A DNA stretch of 64,000 bases from Pararhodobacter sp. (GTDB taxonomy: Bacteria; Pseudomonadota; Alphaproteobacteria; Rhodobacterales; Rhodobacteraceae), in the NCBI GenBank assembly GCA_020832665.1, contig JAFIEG010000008.1:1-64000 (forward strand), read 5' to 3'. Positions within the stretch are counted from its first letter, which is position 1. Each line of letters starts with the position of its first letter. This document shows, piece after piece, positions 8,089 through 19,013 of this stretch. Position numbers and translations under genes: made by a program. The notes under the pieces are model-generated. The model saw nothing but the letters and a program-made list of their open reading frames with translations, had not been told where the DNA came from and made no database searches.

Positions 8089-8985
8089 ATGGGCTACGTT
8101 AAGACAGCCATTCTCATGGCAGCGATGACCGCCCTGTTTCTGGCCGTGGGCTATGCAATCGGCGGCGGCCTGGGCACGCTGATCGCGCTGGGTGTCGCCG
8201 TCGGCATGAATGCCTTTGCCTACTGGAATTCGGACAAGATGGTGCTGCGCATGTACAATGCCCGGCCCGTCGATGCCCATACCGCGCCCGAATTGCAGGA
8301 AATGGTGGTGCGGCTGGCGCAAAATGCCGACATGCCGGTGCCGAAGATCTACATCATCGAGGAAGACCAGCCCAACGCCTTCGCCACCGGGCGCAACCCC
8401 GACAATGCCGCCGTTGCCGCCACCACCGGCCTGCTGCGCCGCCTCAGCCAGGAAGAAGTTGCGGCGGTGATGGCGCATGAACTGGCCCATATCCGCAATT
8501 ACGACACGCTGATCATGACGATCACCGCCACCTTCGCCGGCGCCATCTCGATGCTGGCCAATTTCGCGCTCATCTTCGGGCGTGGGCGCAACGCCAACCC
8601 GATCGCGCTGATCGCGATGATGATCCTCGCCCCGCTGGCGGCGGCGCTGGTGCAGATGGCGATCTCGCGCTCGCGCGAATATGTCGCCGACCGCGTGGGC
8701 GCCGAAATCGTGGGCAACCCGCTATGGCTTGCCTCGGCGCTGCAGCGCATCCAGGGCAGCGCCGAGCAGATCGACAACAACCGCGCCGAGCAAAACCCGG
8801 CCACCGCGCATATGTTCATCATCAACCCGCTGCATGTGCACAAGCGCGACAAGCTGTTTTCCACGCATCCTTCCACGCATAACCGCATCCAGGCACTGGA
8901 AAAGCTGGCCGCCGAGATGGGTACGTCCGGGCGTGGCGGCATGAGCTTCGGCTCAGGTGGCAGCAGCAGCGGCCCCTGGGGCTGA
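8089..8985 (+). CDS. htpX: Membrane zinc metalloprotease HtpX
   Basis: A 298-residue M48-family protease of the inner membrane that degrades damaged membrane proteins. Two N-terminal helices (residues 5-45) precede the zinc-binding HELAH motif near residue 130. The conserved [13 protein letters not shown], whose Glu is the third zinc ligand, lies near 197, and two further helices lie between them. The C-terminus is Gly/Ser-rich. The start at 8089 (MGYVKTAIL, after GGAGGCAGGC) fits the family N-terminus. The 253 bases after it show no gene I could support. Confidence 0.95.
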   Translation: MGYVKTAILMAAMTALFLAVGYAIGGGLGTLIALGVAVGMNAFAYWNSDKMVLRMYNARPVDAHTAPELQEMVVRLAQNADMPVPKIYIIEEDQPNAFATGRNPDNAAVAATTGLLRRLSQEEVAAVMAHELAHIRNYDTLIMTITATFAGAISMLANFALIFGRGRNANPIALIAMMILAPLAAALVQMAISRSREYVADRVGAEIVGNPLWLASALQRIQGSAEQIDNNRAEQNPATAHMFIINPLHVHKRDKLFSTHPSTHNRIQALEKLAAEMGTSGRGGMSFGSGGSSSGPWG

Positions 8986-9238
8986 TGAGCCTATTCCTGG
9001 GGAGAATGGGTCGGGAAGGCACGGGCGGGGAAATACCGCTACCGGATTGAACAGGTGAAAAGCGTGTCCGGACTTGTCGAACAGATTTCGCTTGTTCCCG
9101 CCGACACTCTAACATTCCAATTCGTCACGGCCCTTCCCCGCCCTGCCTCGCCGCCAATCGCCACCCTGCCGGCAATCTGGCGCCGAAACGCCCCCGCAAC
9201 GCTTCACCCATGGCGCGCTTCGCGCTAGAGAGGCGCCT
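8986..9238. other. Intergenic gap without a recognised feature
   Basis: These 253 bases between htpX and the nickel/cobalt exporter gene carry no reading frame with a credible start or family. No strong hairpin was seen. A promoter for the downstream gene is expected somewhere here. Confidence 0.4.
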
Positions 9239-10273
9239 ATGCTGCGCTTTGCCCTCTTTCTCGGCCTTCTCGCACTCGCCCTCTGGGCGGTGATCGCCGG
9301 GCCGCTGGCCGGGCCGGTGCAATCGGCGCTGGCGCCGGTGCTGCAACCCTTCGGGCGCTGGCTTCTGTCGATGCAGGCCGAGTTCCAGCAGGATCTGGCG
9401 CGCGAATTGCGTGGCGCTGCGCGCGGGCAGTCGGCGGCGGTATGGGCGCTTCTTGGTCTGTGTCTTGTCTATGGCTTCGTACATGCCGCCGGACCGGGCC
9501 ACGGCAAGGCGCTGATCGGCGCCTATGGTGTGGCGCGCAGAATCGGCGCGCTCAGACTGGCGGGCATCGGTTTGGCGGCATCGCTGGCGCAGGCCACAGT
9601 GGCGGTGGTGCTGGTGCTGGCGCTGGCGGGGCTGGCCGGGATGGGGCGCGGCACGCTGGAAGGGATTGACCGGCAATGGCTCGAACCGCTGGGGCTGGCA
9701 GCGCTGGCGGCGCTGGGAGTGTGGCTCTTGTGGCGCGCGCTGGCGCGCATGGCGCAGGCCAGCCGGCTCGCAGGCCAGAAACCGCAAACCGCCGCAACCC
9801 AGGGCCAGGGCCCGGCCAGCGCCATGCTCGCAGCCGCGCAATCGAACGCGCCCGCCACCCCCCGCGCCCATGTCTATGGCCCCGCCTGCCCACCCGATTG
9901 CCCCGATTGCGGCGCCCGCCACATGCCACCGCCGCAGGCCATGCTGCAGGCCTCTACCCCGCGCGAGGTAGCAGCGCTGATCACCGCCGTGGCGGTGCGG
10001 CCCTGCTCGGGCGCGCTGCTTCTGCTCTTGCTGACTTGGCAGATGGGGATGATCTGGCTGGGCATCCTTGGCGCCTATGCCATGGGGCTGGGCACCGCCG
10101 GGCTGTCGGTCGCGCTGGCGCTGGCGCTGGTAACCGGGCGCAACGGGCTGATGCGGCTGGGCGGCAGCTGGCTGGCCGGGCCGGGGCGGCTTTGGCTGGC
10201 CGGCACGCTGGAAGCGGGCGTCGGCCTGGCGCTGCTGATCGGGGCGCTGGCGGTGCTGGTGGCGCTGGGCTGA
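9239..10273 (+). CDS. Nickel/cobalt exporter, NicO/RcnA family
   Basis: A 344-residue membrane protein with the NicO hallmark HAAGPGHGKALIGAY near residue 82 and a second conserved block AVRPCSGALLLLLLTW near 251. Between them lies a cytoplasmic or periplasmic loop rich in Cys and His (ACPPDCPDC, ARHMPP), probably metal-binding. The family exports Ni2+ or Co2+; which metal applies here cannot be told. GAGG lies before the ATG. The upstream DUF1007 partner often found with such genes is absent. Confidence 0.9.
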   Translation: MLRFALFLGLLALALWAVIAGPLAGPVQSALAPVLQPFGRWLLSMQAEFQQDLARELRGAARGQSAAVWALLGLCLVYGFVHAAGPGHGKALIGAYGVARRIGALRLAGIGLAASLAQATVAVVLVLALAGLAGMGRGTLEGIDRQWLEPLGLAALAALGVWLLWRALARMAQASRLAGQKPQTAATQGQGPASAMLAAAQSNAPATPRAHVYGPACPPDCPDCGARHMPPPQAMLQASTPREVAALITAVAVRPCSGALLLLLLTWQMGMIWLGILGAYAMGLGTAGLSVALALALVTGRNGLMRLGGSWLAGPGRLWLAGTLEAGVGLALLIGALAVLVALG

Positions 10274-10367
10274 TCGGGGCTTTCCCTTTTCTCCACCCGC
10301 AGGCATAAGCGGGGGCCGCGCCGCGAAACCGGCCCGAAAGCGCCTCCCTTACCAACGCCCCGCCACC

Positions 10368-11768
10368 ATGTCCCAGCACGCCACAACCCTGCCCGATAGC
10401 GCCCCGCCCGGTTTCCGGGTGCAGGCGCGCGCGGTGCTGGGCCTGGGCCTTCCGCTGATCGGCAGCCACCTGGCGCAGTTTGGCCTTCATGTCACCGATA
10501 CCATCATGCTGGGCTGGTATGGGGTGACCGATCTTGCCGCCGGGGCGCTGGGCGCCACCGTCTTCTTCGCCTTCTTCACCTTCGGCACCGGCTACGCCAA
10601 TGCGGTCATGCCCATGGTCGCCACCGCCGCAGCGCGCGACGACGAGCCCGAGGTGCGCCGCGCCACCCGCATGGGGCTGTGGCTGTCGCTGATCTTCGCG
10701 GCGCTGGTGCTGCCCTTCTTCCTGTGGTCGGCGCCGATCCTTGATACGCTGGGCCAGGAAGAGGAAGTCGCCCGCCTTGGCGGCGCCTATCTGGCCATCG
10801 TCGGGCTGGGGCTGGCGCCGGCGCTGATGGTGATGGTGCTCAAAAGCTACCTCGCCGCGCTGGGGCGCACGCAGGTGGTTCTGTGGGTGACGGTGGCGGC
10901 GGTCTTCGTCAACATCTTCTTCAACTGGGTCTTCATCTTCGGCAATCTCGGCGTGGCCGAGATGGGCGCGCGCGGCGCCGCCATCGCCTCGGTTCTGGTG
11001 CAGCTCTTCACGCTGGCGGTGATGCTTGCCTATGCCGCCTGGCTGCCCGCCCTCAGACGCTACGCGCTGCTGGTGCGCTTCTGGCGGCCCGATTGGGCTG
11101 CACTCAGGGCGGTCAACGCGCTGGGCCTGCCCATCGGCCTGGCCATGCTGGCCGAAACAGGCATGTTCGCGGCCTCGGCGGTGATGATGGGCTGGCTCGG
11201 CGCGCAGACGCTGGCGGCGCATTCCATCGCGCTGGAGATCACGGCGATGTTCTTCATGGTCCATATGGGCCTGTCCAACGCCGCCACCGTGCTGGTGGGC
11301 CGCGCCCGCGGCCGGCGCGACCTGCCCGGCCTGCGCGCCGCCGCGCGCGCCTCGGTGATCATCTCGATGGCGGTGGCGCTGGCCACCATGCTTGTCTACA
11401 TCACCCTGGGCGAGTTCATGGTCGGCGCCTTCCTCGCCCCCGACAACCCCGAACGCGCGGTGATCGTGCCGCTCGGGGTGACGCTTCTGTGGGTGGCCGC
11501 GCTCTTCCAGCTTGCCGATGGCGGGCAGGCCATGGCCATGGGCCTTCTGCGCGGCATCCAGGATACGCGCGTGCCCATGGTCATCGCCGCCATCAGCTAC
11601 TGGCTGATCGGCATTCCCGCCGGCTATGCGCTGGCCTTCATGCTGGGGCTTGAGGGCGTGGGGCTGTGGTTCGGCCTCGTCGCCGGGCTGACGGTGGCGG
11701 CGCTGGCGCTGATGCTGCGCTTCTGGCGCGCCGTGCGGCCGGCTGAAAGCGGCGCATTTCACGCTTGA
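10368..11768 (+). CDS. MATE family multidrug/toxin exporter
   Basis: A 466-residue protein with about twelve membrane helices in two halves, the usual size for NorM/DinF-type MATE exporters, which expel cationic or hydrophobic compounds in exchange for Na+ or H+. Helix 1 begins VLGLGLPLIGSHLAQFGLHV; the second half starts near ALRAVNALGLPIGLAMLAET (residue 244). It lies downstream of the nickel exporter in the same direction with a 94-base gap, and is followed by tRNA-Lys. Substrate unknown. Confidence 0.92.
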   Translation: MSQHATTLPDSAPPGFRVQARAVLGLGLPLIGSHLAQFGLHVTDTIMLGWYGVTDLAAGALGATVFFAFFTFGTGYANAVMPMVATAAARDDEPEVRRATRMGLWLSLIFAALVLPFFLWSAPILDTLGQEEEVARLGGAYLAIVGLGLAPALMVMVLKSYLAALGRTQVVLWVTVAAVFVNIFFNWVFIFGNLGVAEMGARGAAIASVLVQLFTLAVMLAYAAWLPALRRYALLVRFWRPDWAALRAVNALGLPIGLAMLAETGMFAASAVMMGWLGAQTLAAHSIALEITAMFFMVHMGLSNAATVLVGRARGRRDLPGLRAAARASVIISMAVALATMLVYITLGEFMVGAFLAPDNPERAVIVPLGVTLLWVAALFQLADGGQAMAMGLLRGIQDTRVPMVIAAISYWLIGIPAGYALAFMLGLEGVGLWFGLVAGLTVAALALMLRFWRAVRPAESGAFHA

Positions 11769-11805
11769 CCCGGCCGGGACTTCTTTCTAGTTAGCGCCGG
11801 TGAGC

Positions 11806-11880
11806 GGGCCCGTAGCTCAGTGGTAGAGCAGTTGACTTTTAATCAATTGGTCGAAGGTTCGAATCCTTCCGGGCTCACCA
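11806..11880 (+). tRNA. tRNA-Lys (anticodon TTT)
   Basis: A complete cloverleaf of 75 bases including an encoded CCA. The acceptor arm is GGGCCCG pairing with CGGGCTC (one G-U pair). The D arm is GCTC/GAGC, the anticodon loop CTTTTAA gives anticodon TTT, and the T arm is GAAGG-TTCGAAT-CCTTC. It follows the MATE gene by 37 bases. Confidence 0.97.
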
Positions 11881-11917
11881 CTCCTCCCCGGAACAGACCA
11901 CCACGCCGGCCTGCACC

Positions 11918-12000
11918 CAAGCCCCATCATCTTGCCCGAAATACTCCGCGGCGAATTGGCCTTCAGGCCAAGAGGGGGCAGCGCCCCCCCCTGCCCCGGC
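11918..12000 (-). repeat. Rhodobacteraceae-type intergenic repeat, copy 1
   Basis: Read on the minus strand this contains GCGCTGCCCCCTC, then GGCCTGAAGGCC (hairpin), then GGAGTATTTCGGGCAAGATGA. The same order of elements appears at 18765-18895 in the other orientation. It abuts the stop of the indolepyruvate oxidoreductase gene. I associate this sequence type with 3' flanks of genes in Rhodobacteraceae; that recollection should be checked by search. Confidence 0.6.
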
Positions 12001-15000
12001 TCAGCCCAGAAGCGCCGCCACCTCGGCGCGTACTTTCTCCGCTGCTTCGGCCTTGATCGGGCCATAGCCGCGAATGCCCATCGGGGCGGCCATGACCTGC
12101 CGCCAGCGCGGCAGATCGCCCTGCGCCTCTGCTGCCGCATGCGCCATCAGCCCCTCGAACCAAGAAATCAACTCGCGCTCCATCCGCCGCTCATGGTGCC
12201 GGCCGAACGGGTCGAGCGCCGTGCCGCGCAGCCCCTTCATCCGCGCCAGAGCCGCGAAGGCGGGGCGCATCGCCCAGCCGGGGAAGCGGCGCTTGTTGGG
12301 CCGGCCGCGATGGTCCTTGCCCGTGGGCCACAAGGGCGGGGCGAGGTGGTAATTCACCTTCGCGCCGGGGCCGAATTCGGCGGCGATCTTCTTGGCGAAG
12401 CCGGCATCGCGGTGCAGGCGCGCCACTTCGTATTCGTCCTTGTAGGCCATCAGCCTGAACAGGCTTTTCGCCGCCGCCTGCGACAATTCCTCATCGCCCA
12501 GCGCCAGCACCGGCGCCAGATTGTCGCGGTAGCGCTGTGCATAGGCCGCGTTCTGGTAATGGGTCAGGAATTCGGCGCGCCGCTCGATCATTTCTTTCAG
12601 CGTTTGCACCGCCGGGCGCGCGCCCACCGCCTCGGCCAGAAGGCCCGGGTTCACCGCCGCCAGCCGGCCCAGCGCCAGGGCGCGGCGGTTCGCCTCGGGC
12701 GTCACGCCATTGAGTTCAATCGCGCGGTCGAGGGCTGCCAGCGATACCGGCACCAGCCCCTGCTGCCAGGCCAAGCCCAGTATGATCATGTTGGCATAGA
12801 CCGCATCACCCAGCAGCGTCTCGGCCAGCCGCCCGGCATCGACCGCGCTTGCCTGCCCCTTGATCGCCGCTTCCAGCGCCTTCAGCCGTGCGGGAATGGC
12901 GAGCGAGGCATCGCGGTTGAGCACGATATCGCCCGTTGGCATCTCGCTGAGCGTCACCACCGCTTTCGTTCCCGGCCGCAGGCAGGCACTGGCCTTGGGC
13001 GCGGTGGAGACCACCAGATCGCAGCCGATCAGCGCATCGGCGCTGGCATGGTCGATGCGCACCTGTTGAATCTCATCAGGTGAGGGCGCCAGCCGCAGAA
13101 AGCTCAGCACCGGGCCGAATTTCTGCGCAAAGCCGGTGAAATCCAGCACCGATGCCCCGCGCCCTTCAAGATGCGCGGCCATCGAGATAAGCGCGCCCAC
13201 CGTCACCACCCCGGTGCCGCCCACGCCGGTCACCAGCAGGTCATAGGGCAGCTCCAGCACAGGCAATTCGGGCTCGGGCAGGGCCGCCAGCGCGCTTTCG
13301 ATCTGCGCCTGTGCCTTTGGCTGGGGTTTCAGCCTTGGCGCACCTTCTACGGTTACGAACGAAGGGCAGAACCCCTTTAGGCAGGAATAATCCTTGTTGC
13401 AGTTCGACTGGTTGATGCGCCGCTTGGGGCCGAATTCGGTCTCAACAGGCTCGACCGACAGGCAGTTCGATTCCTTCGAGCAATCGCCGCAGCCTTCGCA
13501 GACCAGTTCGTTGATGACGACGAATTTGAGCGGGTCTTCCAGCTTGCCGCGCTTGCGCCGGCGGCGCTTTTCGGTGGCGCAGACCTGCTCGTAGATCAGC
13601 ACCGACACGCCCTTGACCTTGCGCAATTCGCGTTGCAGCGCGTCCATCCCGGCGCGGTCATGAAAGCTGGTGCCGGCGGGAAAATCGGCGCGGCGGAACT
13701 TGCCGATATCATCCGACACCAACGCGATACGCTCGACCCCCTCGGCGCGGCAGATTGCGGCGATGGCCTGCACGCTGACGGGACCGTCAACCGGCTGGCC
13801 GCCGGTCATGGCCACCGCATCGTTGTAAAGGATCTTGTAGGTGATGTTGGCGCCGGCGGCGATGGCCTGACGAATGGCCATGCTGCCCGAATGATACCAC
13901 GTCCCCTCACCCAGATTCTGGAAGACATGGCCCTTGCCTGTAAAGCGGCTCGATGCCGCCCAGTTCACCCCCTCGCCGCCCATCTGGATCAGCGAGGTGG
14001 TTTCGCGGTTCATCCAGCTGGCCATGAAATGACAGCCGATCCCGGCCAGCGCCTTTGACCCCTCGGGCACGCGGGTCGAGGTGTTGTGCGGACAGCCTGA
14101 GCAGAAATAGGGTGTGCGCGTGGCGCCTGGGATGTTCAGAAGCTTCGCCTGTACGCCCAGCACCTGATCGGCGCGAGCCGGAAAGCCCTCGCCGGGGAAC
14201 AGCCGGTCAAGCCGGCGGGCGACGATGGGCAGAAGCTGGCGCGGCGAAAGCTCGCCCGTCCAGGGGATCAGCCTTTCGCCGCGCTCGTCGCGCTTGCCCA
14301 CCATCAGCCGGGGCTTTTCGCCATCCCAGTCGTAGAAATATTCCTTGAGCTGGCTCTCGATGATGCCGCGCTTTTCCTCGATGACGAGGATTTCCTCTTT
14401 CCCCGCCACGAATTCCAGCGCGCTTTTGCGCGCCAACGGCCAGACCATGCCCACCTTGTAGATATCGATGCCCAACCGCGCGCATTCGTCGCGGCCAAGC
14501 CCGAGAAGGCGCAGTGCCTCCATCAGATCAAGATGTGCCTTGCCGGTGGTAACAAAGCCGAAGCGCGCGCGCGGCAGGTCATGGATGCTTGTGTCGATGG
14601 GGTTGGCCTCGGCAAAGGCCATGACCGCCTGTTTCTTTGCCTCCATCCGCTCTTCGATCTGGAAGCCGGGCAGATCGGGCCAGCGGTAATGCAGCCCCTC
14701 GGCGGGCGGGGTGTATTCGGGCGCGGCAAAGGTGCGGTCTGGCAGCAGATCGACCGACATGCCGCTTTCCACCACATCCGAGATCGCCTTGAAGCCCACC
14801 CACATGCCCGAAAAACGCGAAAGCGCATAGCCCCACTCGCCGAAGGGCAGGAACTCGGCCACGCTGGCCGGGTTCAGCGTGGGCATGAACCAGGCCATGA
14901 AGGCCACATCCGACTGGTGCGGCATGGATGACGACACGCAGCCATGATCATCGCCCGCCACCACCAGCACGCCGCCACGCGGGCTGGAGCCATAGGCGTT

Positions 15001-15402
15001 GCCGTGTTTCAGCGCATCGCCGGCGCGGTCCACCCCCGGGCCCTTGCCATACCACAGGCCGAAAACGCCCTGAACCTGCGCGCCCGGCTCGGTTTCCACC
15101 TGCTGGCTGCCCAATATGGCGGTGGCGGCGAGGTCTTCGTTCACCGCCGGCAGGAACTCGATATTGCCCGCTTTCAACAAATCGCGCGAGCGCCACAGCT
15201 CCAGATCCAGCGCGCCCAGCGGCGAGCCGCGATAGCCACTGACCAGCGCGCCGGTGCGAAGCCCCGCCGCGCGGTCGCGCCGCGCCTGATCAAGCACCAC
15301 GCGCACCAGCGCCTGGGTGCCGGTCAGGAAAACCCGGCCATGGCTGCGGGTGTAGCGATCGGAAAGCGCGTAGTCATCAAGCGGGCGCAGGGGGGCGTTC
15401 AT
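12001..15402 (-). CDS. Indolepyruvate ferredoxin oxidoreductase, fused subunits
   Basis: A 1133-residue fusion of the alpha (TPP) and beta (gamma-type) parts of indolepyruvate:ferredoxin oxidoreductase, which oxidatively decarboxylates aryl pyruvates from aromatic amino acid breakdown to aryl-acetyl-CoA. In order: a transketolase-like pyrimidine domain at the N-terminus (SGYRGSPLGALD); a TPP region with CSGCPHNTSTRVPEG near residue 433; an iron-sulfur cluster region with CEGCGDC and CLKGFC near 633-680; and the gamma-type domain starting VTGVGGTGVVTVG near 720. The start at 15402 has GGAGG five bases before it. It is divergent from an Lrp-type regulator, its likely controller. Confidence 0.93.
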   Translation of the reverse strand: MNAPLRPLDDYALSDRYTRSHGRVFLTGTQALVRVVLDQARRDRAAGLRTGALVSGYRGSPLGALDLELWRSRDLLKAGNIEFLPAVNEDLAATAILGSQQVETEPGAQVQGVFGLWYGKGPGVDRAGDALKHGNAYGSSPRGGVLVVAGDDHGCVSSSMPHQSDVAFMAWFMPTLNPASVAEFLPFGEWGYALSRFSGMWVGFKAISDVVESGMSVDLLPDRTFAAPEYTPPAEGLHYRWPDLPGFQIEERMEAKKQAVMAFAEANPIDTSIHDLPRARFGFVTTGKAHLDLMEALRLLGLGRDECARLGIDIYKVGMVWPLARKSALEFVAGKEEILVIEEKRGIIESQLKEYFYDWDGEKPRLMVGKRDERGERLIPWTGELSPRQLLPIVARRLDRLFPGEGFPARADQVLGVQAKLLNIPGATRTPYFCSGCPHNTSTRVPEGSKALAGIGCHFMASWMNRETTSLIQMGGEGVNWAASSRFTGKGHVFQNLGEGTWYHSGSMAIRQAIAAGANITYKILYNDAVAMTGGQPVDGPVSVQAIAAICRAEGVERIALVSDDIGKFRRADFPAGTSFHDRAGMDALQRELRKVKGVSVLIYEQVCATEKRRRRKRGKLEDPLKFVVINELVCEGCGDCSKESNCLSVEPVETEFGPKRRINQSNCNKDYSCLKGFCPSFVTVEGAPRLKPQPKAQAQIESALAALPEPELPVLELPYDLLVTGVGGTGVVTVGALISMAAHLEGRGASVLDFTGFAQKFGPVLSFLRLAPSPDEIQQVRIDHASADALIGCDLVVSTAPKASACLRPGTKAVVTLSEMPTGDIVLNRDASLAIPARLKALEAAIKGQASAVDAGRLAETLLGDAVYANMIILGLAWQQGLVPVSLAALDRAIELNGVTPEANRRALALGRLAAVNPGLLAEAVGARPAVQTLKEMIERRAEFLTHYQNAAYAQRYRDNLAPVLALGDEELSQAAAKSLFRLMAYKDEYEVARLHRDAGFAKKIAAEFGPGAKVNYHLAPPLWPTGKDHRGRPNKRRFPGWAMRPAFAALARMKGLRGTALDPFGRHHERRMERELISWFEGLMAHAAAEAQGDLPRWRQVMAAPMGIRGYGPIKAEAAEKVRAEVAALLG

Positions 15403-15554
15403 GGCATCCTCCATCGGCTGGCGGGGGGCTGGCGTGATCCATGATAGCGCGACAGAGGCGAAAAGGGGTGTCAAATATGCCGGTTTATACCTGGCTTGAT
15501 TGCAGAAGTTTTCAGTGTAAGGCTCGTTGGTGAAAAGGATTGTCAGGTGCCTGC

Positions 15555-16013
15555 ATGGAACTGGAAGAACGTGACAAAAGGATACTGGCCCTGCTGCAAA
15601 GCAATGCGCGGCTTTCCAACCAGGAACTGGCCGAGCGCGCGGGGATGTCGCCCTCAAGCTGCTGGCGCCGGGTGCGGGCGCTTGAAGAGGCCGGTGTCAT
15701 TCGCGGCTACCGCGCCGAGATCGACCCGCGGCGCGCGGGGCTTGGTTTTCACGCCATCATCCATGTGCAGCTTACCCGCCACGCACGCGAGATCGTCGAG
15801 CGATTCAAGGCCGAGGTGATGCGCCATGACGAGGTGATCGACTGCTTTGCCACCACCGGGGCGGCCGATTACCATCTGCGCGTGCTCTGCGCCGATCTTG
15901 ACGCCTTCAACGCCTTCATGGAGCGCACGCTGTTCAGGCTCGACGGCATCGCCAATATCCAGACCAATCTGGTGCTGAGCCATGTGAAGGGGCAAAGCGG
16001 TTCGGTGCGGTAA
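15555..16013 (+). CDS. Lrp/AsnC family transcriptional regulator
   Basis: A 152-residue regulator: N-terminal winged helix-turn-helix (DKRILALLQSNARLSNQELA, then AERAGMSPSSCWRRVRALEE) and a C-terminal RAM ligand-binding domain (ADYHLRVLCADLDAFNAFME). It is divergent from the indolepyruvate oxidoreductase gene across about 150 bases, the usual arrangement for a local amino-acid-responsive regulator. An aromatic amino acid as ligand is an inference from that neighbour. ATG 15555 (MELEERDK) is preferred over 15540. Confidence 0.92.
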   Translation: MELEERDKRILALLQSNARLSNQELAERAGMSPSSCWRRVRALEEAGVIRGYRAEIDPRRAGLGFHAIIHVQLTRHAREIVERFKAEVMRHDEVIDCFATTGAADYHLRVLCADLDAFNAFMERTLFRLDGIANIQTNLVLSHVKGQSGSVR

Positions 16014-16134
16014 AGGGGAAGGCAAACCCGATACCCCGGCCTGCATGCAAGCCAATGCGCCGGCAGCGCCCGCAAGGCGCGCGGGAGCACGGCTTGCGGG
16101 CGCTTCGCACACGCCCAGCGCGGAGCGGGCGCCG

Positions 16135-16596
16135 CTATTCCTTGATCAAATGTCGCTCCAGCGCCACGCGCATCGGTGCGGGCATTTCCGCCGATTTGCG
16201 AGTCTTCGGGTCGAAGATGACCTCGGTCAGATCATAGGTGGCGTGCAGCGCGCCGGTATCGGTGTGGATCATGCGCAGCTGGAAATCGGCGCTGCGCCCC
16301 CCGATGCGCGTGACCGCCCCGTCGATGAGAAAGGTATCACCAGCCTTCAGCTCCTGTATGAAACTTGTCACCGCGCGCGCCGAGACCATGTGCACGCCAT
16401 GCTCAGCCAGCATAGCCTCGAGGCTCAGCCCCAGAGCCGGGTAGAGGTGAAAGGTGGCATCGTCGAAAAACGGCGCGTAATGGCGCACATTCATGTGGCC
16501 ATAGATATCCTGGTGCCAGGGATGCACCACGCCGCGGCTGAGCAGCAGGCGGGCGGCAGGGGCGGTATCGGTCTTTTCAGGCATTGATTCAGGCAT
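16135..16596 (-). CDS. Hotdog-fold acyl-CoA thioesterase (4HBT type)
   Basis: A 153-residue single hotdog domain. The 4-hydroxybenzoyl-CoA thioesterase-type active site lies in HQDIYGHMNVRHYAPFFDD near residue 29, with the helix-start Asp/Asn positions intact. The C-terminal strand motif DLTEVIFDPKTRKS is common in YbgC-like and carnitine-type thioesterases. It hydrolyses an acyl-CoA of unknown chain. It overlaps the upstream membrane-protein gene by 8 bases, so the two are probably cotranscribed and translationally coupled. A second in-frame ATG at 16584 is an alternative start. Confidence 0.88.
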   Translation of the reverse strand: MPESMPEKTDTAPAARLLLSRGVVHPWHQDIYGHMNVRHYAPFFDDATFHLYPALGLSLEAMLAEHGVHMVSARAVTSFIQELKAGDTFLIDGAVTRIGGRSADFQLRMIHTDTGALHATYDLTEVIFDPKTRKSAEMPAPMRVALERHLIKE

Positions 16597-17368
16597 TGAG
16601 TGGTCTGTCCTCGATGAAATGTCCGTAAAGGGTGGTCAACACGCTGGCCCCCACCATGAGCGAGGCCCAGTGCAGCGCGAAGCCCCACAGAAAGGCGAGC
16701 GTTGGCGCGATGCGTGCCAGCGGCGCCAGCGGCAGCGAGGCCAGCGCATAAAGCAGCCCCGAGGCCAGCGCCAGCACCACCAGTGCCAGCCCCGCAGTGC
16801 CGGTGCGATACCACGCCTCCTTGAGCTGCAGCCGCTCGCCCAGCGCCGCCGCCGGCAGGATCGGCGCCAGACGGTAGGCGATGAAGACCAGCGGCAGCCA
16901 GACGACGCCCAGAAAAACCGCCATCGGCCACCAGCCCGGCCTTACCAGCGCCGCCGGGCCGATGAGCAGGAAGGCCAGCAAGAAAAGCGGAATCGCCGCC
17001 AGAAGCAGGATCAGCACATAGAGCAGCCCGACACCGAGATAGCGCAGCATCACACGACCCCGGAAATGGGGCACGATTCCAACCGGCGCCTCTTCGCACA
17101 GGATGAAACGGTGCCAGGCGACGGCGATCCACAGCGCCGAGAAAAGCTGCACCAGCCACAGAAGGGGCGCCGCCGCGGGCAGAACGGCGTCGAGCGGATC
17201 AATATGCTGCATCTGCACCGGATCGATGGAAAGGTACAGAACCTGCAGCCCCAGCCCCACGACCAGCGCGAACTGGAACGCCATCAGCAGCCCCGAGATG
17301 CGCAGCGCTGGGCCGAGATTGCCCAGCACCATGCCAATGGCGTGGGTGAGTATGCCGATGCCTTTCAT
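16589..17368 (-). CDS. Integral membrane protein, function unknown
   Basis: A 259-residue hydrophobic protein with about six predicted helices, among them ALRISGLLMAFQFALVVGLG, LLYVLILLLAAIPLFLLAFL and ALVVLALASGLLYALASLPL. A short soluble loop HRFILCEEAP and the basic HFRGRVMLRYLG lie between helices 2 and 3. The layout resembles uncharacterised YccF/DUF-type proteins of Rhodobacteraceae, but I cannot name a family. It is coupled to the thioesterase gene and divergent from argG. Confidence 0.75.
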   Translation of the reverse strand: MKGIGILTHAIGMVLGNLGPALRISGLLMAFQFALVVGLGLQVLYLSIDPVQMQHIDPLDAVLPAAAPLLWLVQLFSALWIAVAWHRFILCEEAPVGIVPHFRGRVMLRYLGVGLLYVLILLLAAIPLFLLAFLLIGPAALVRPGWWPMAVFLGVVWLPLVFIAYRLAPILPAAALGERLQLKEAWYRTGTAGLALVVLALASGLLYALASLPLAPLARIAPTLAFLWGFALHWASLMVGASVLTTLYGHFIEDRPLNA

Positions 17369-17525
17369 TCACCCTCTCGCTTGTGGGGCTTCAAACTAAG
17401 GCGTTGGGCACCGGGGCTGTCAAGCCTTGCCACGCCCCACGCCCCGCCCCTGCCCTGCCCGGGTGTTGCGCCGCCGCGCCAAAGCGGATAGCGAAGCGCG
17501 AACTGAAAACACCGGAGCCCCGAAA

Positions 17526-18761
<1,236 letters not shown>

Positions 18762-18764
18762 AAG

Positions 18765-18895
18765 GGGGCGCTGCCCCCCATCCGCATTGCCCTGGGCTCC
18801 GCCCGTTCCTTCGCTGAAATCGCTCCACTGAAGCGATTTCCGGGCGCTCGGAACCCCCCCGGCGTATTTTTCGCCAAGATGAAATGGGGAGTGGT
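18765..18895 (+). repeat. Rhodobacteraceae-type intergenic repeat, copy 2
   Basis: Immediately after argG: GGGGGCGCTGCCCCC, a central hairpin (AATCGCT / AGCGATT region near 18820), then GGCGTATTTTTCGCCAAGATGA. It shares its end elements and their order with the copy at 11918-12000, in the opposite orientation; the central hairpin differs. The sequence may act as a terminator for argG. Confidence 0.6.
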
Positions 18896-18949
18896 CATGC
18901 CGGGGCTGGCTATTGCGTGTCGCGCTCATTCGAGTTCGCCAGACACGCC

Positions 18950-19013
18950 ATAACCTTTTGTTTTCGCATGTCCGAGTAGCGGAAAACCGGTTCCCACTTT
19001 TTCGCGACATGTT
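18950..19013. repeat. Candidate dispersed element around AACCGGTT
   Basis: The stretch contains GGAAAACCGGTTCCCACTTT, a sequence I recall as a frequent intergenic motif in alphaproteobacterial genomes. It interrupts the tail of the symporter remnant on the minus strand. Only one copy is in the window, so repeat status is not shown here. Confidence 0.3.

Noticed and set aside
9981-11762. Minus-strand frame of about 590 codons opposite the MATE and NicO genes
   Set aside because: The product is a His/Gln/Arg/Gly-rich string without hydrophobic core. The opposite strand encodes two clear membrane transporters.
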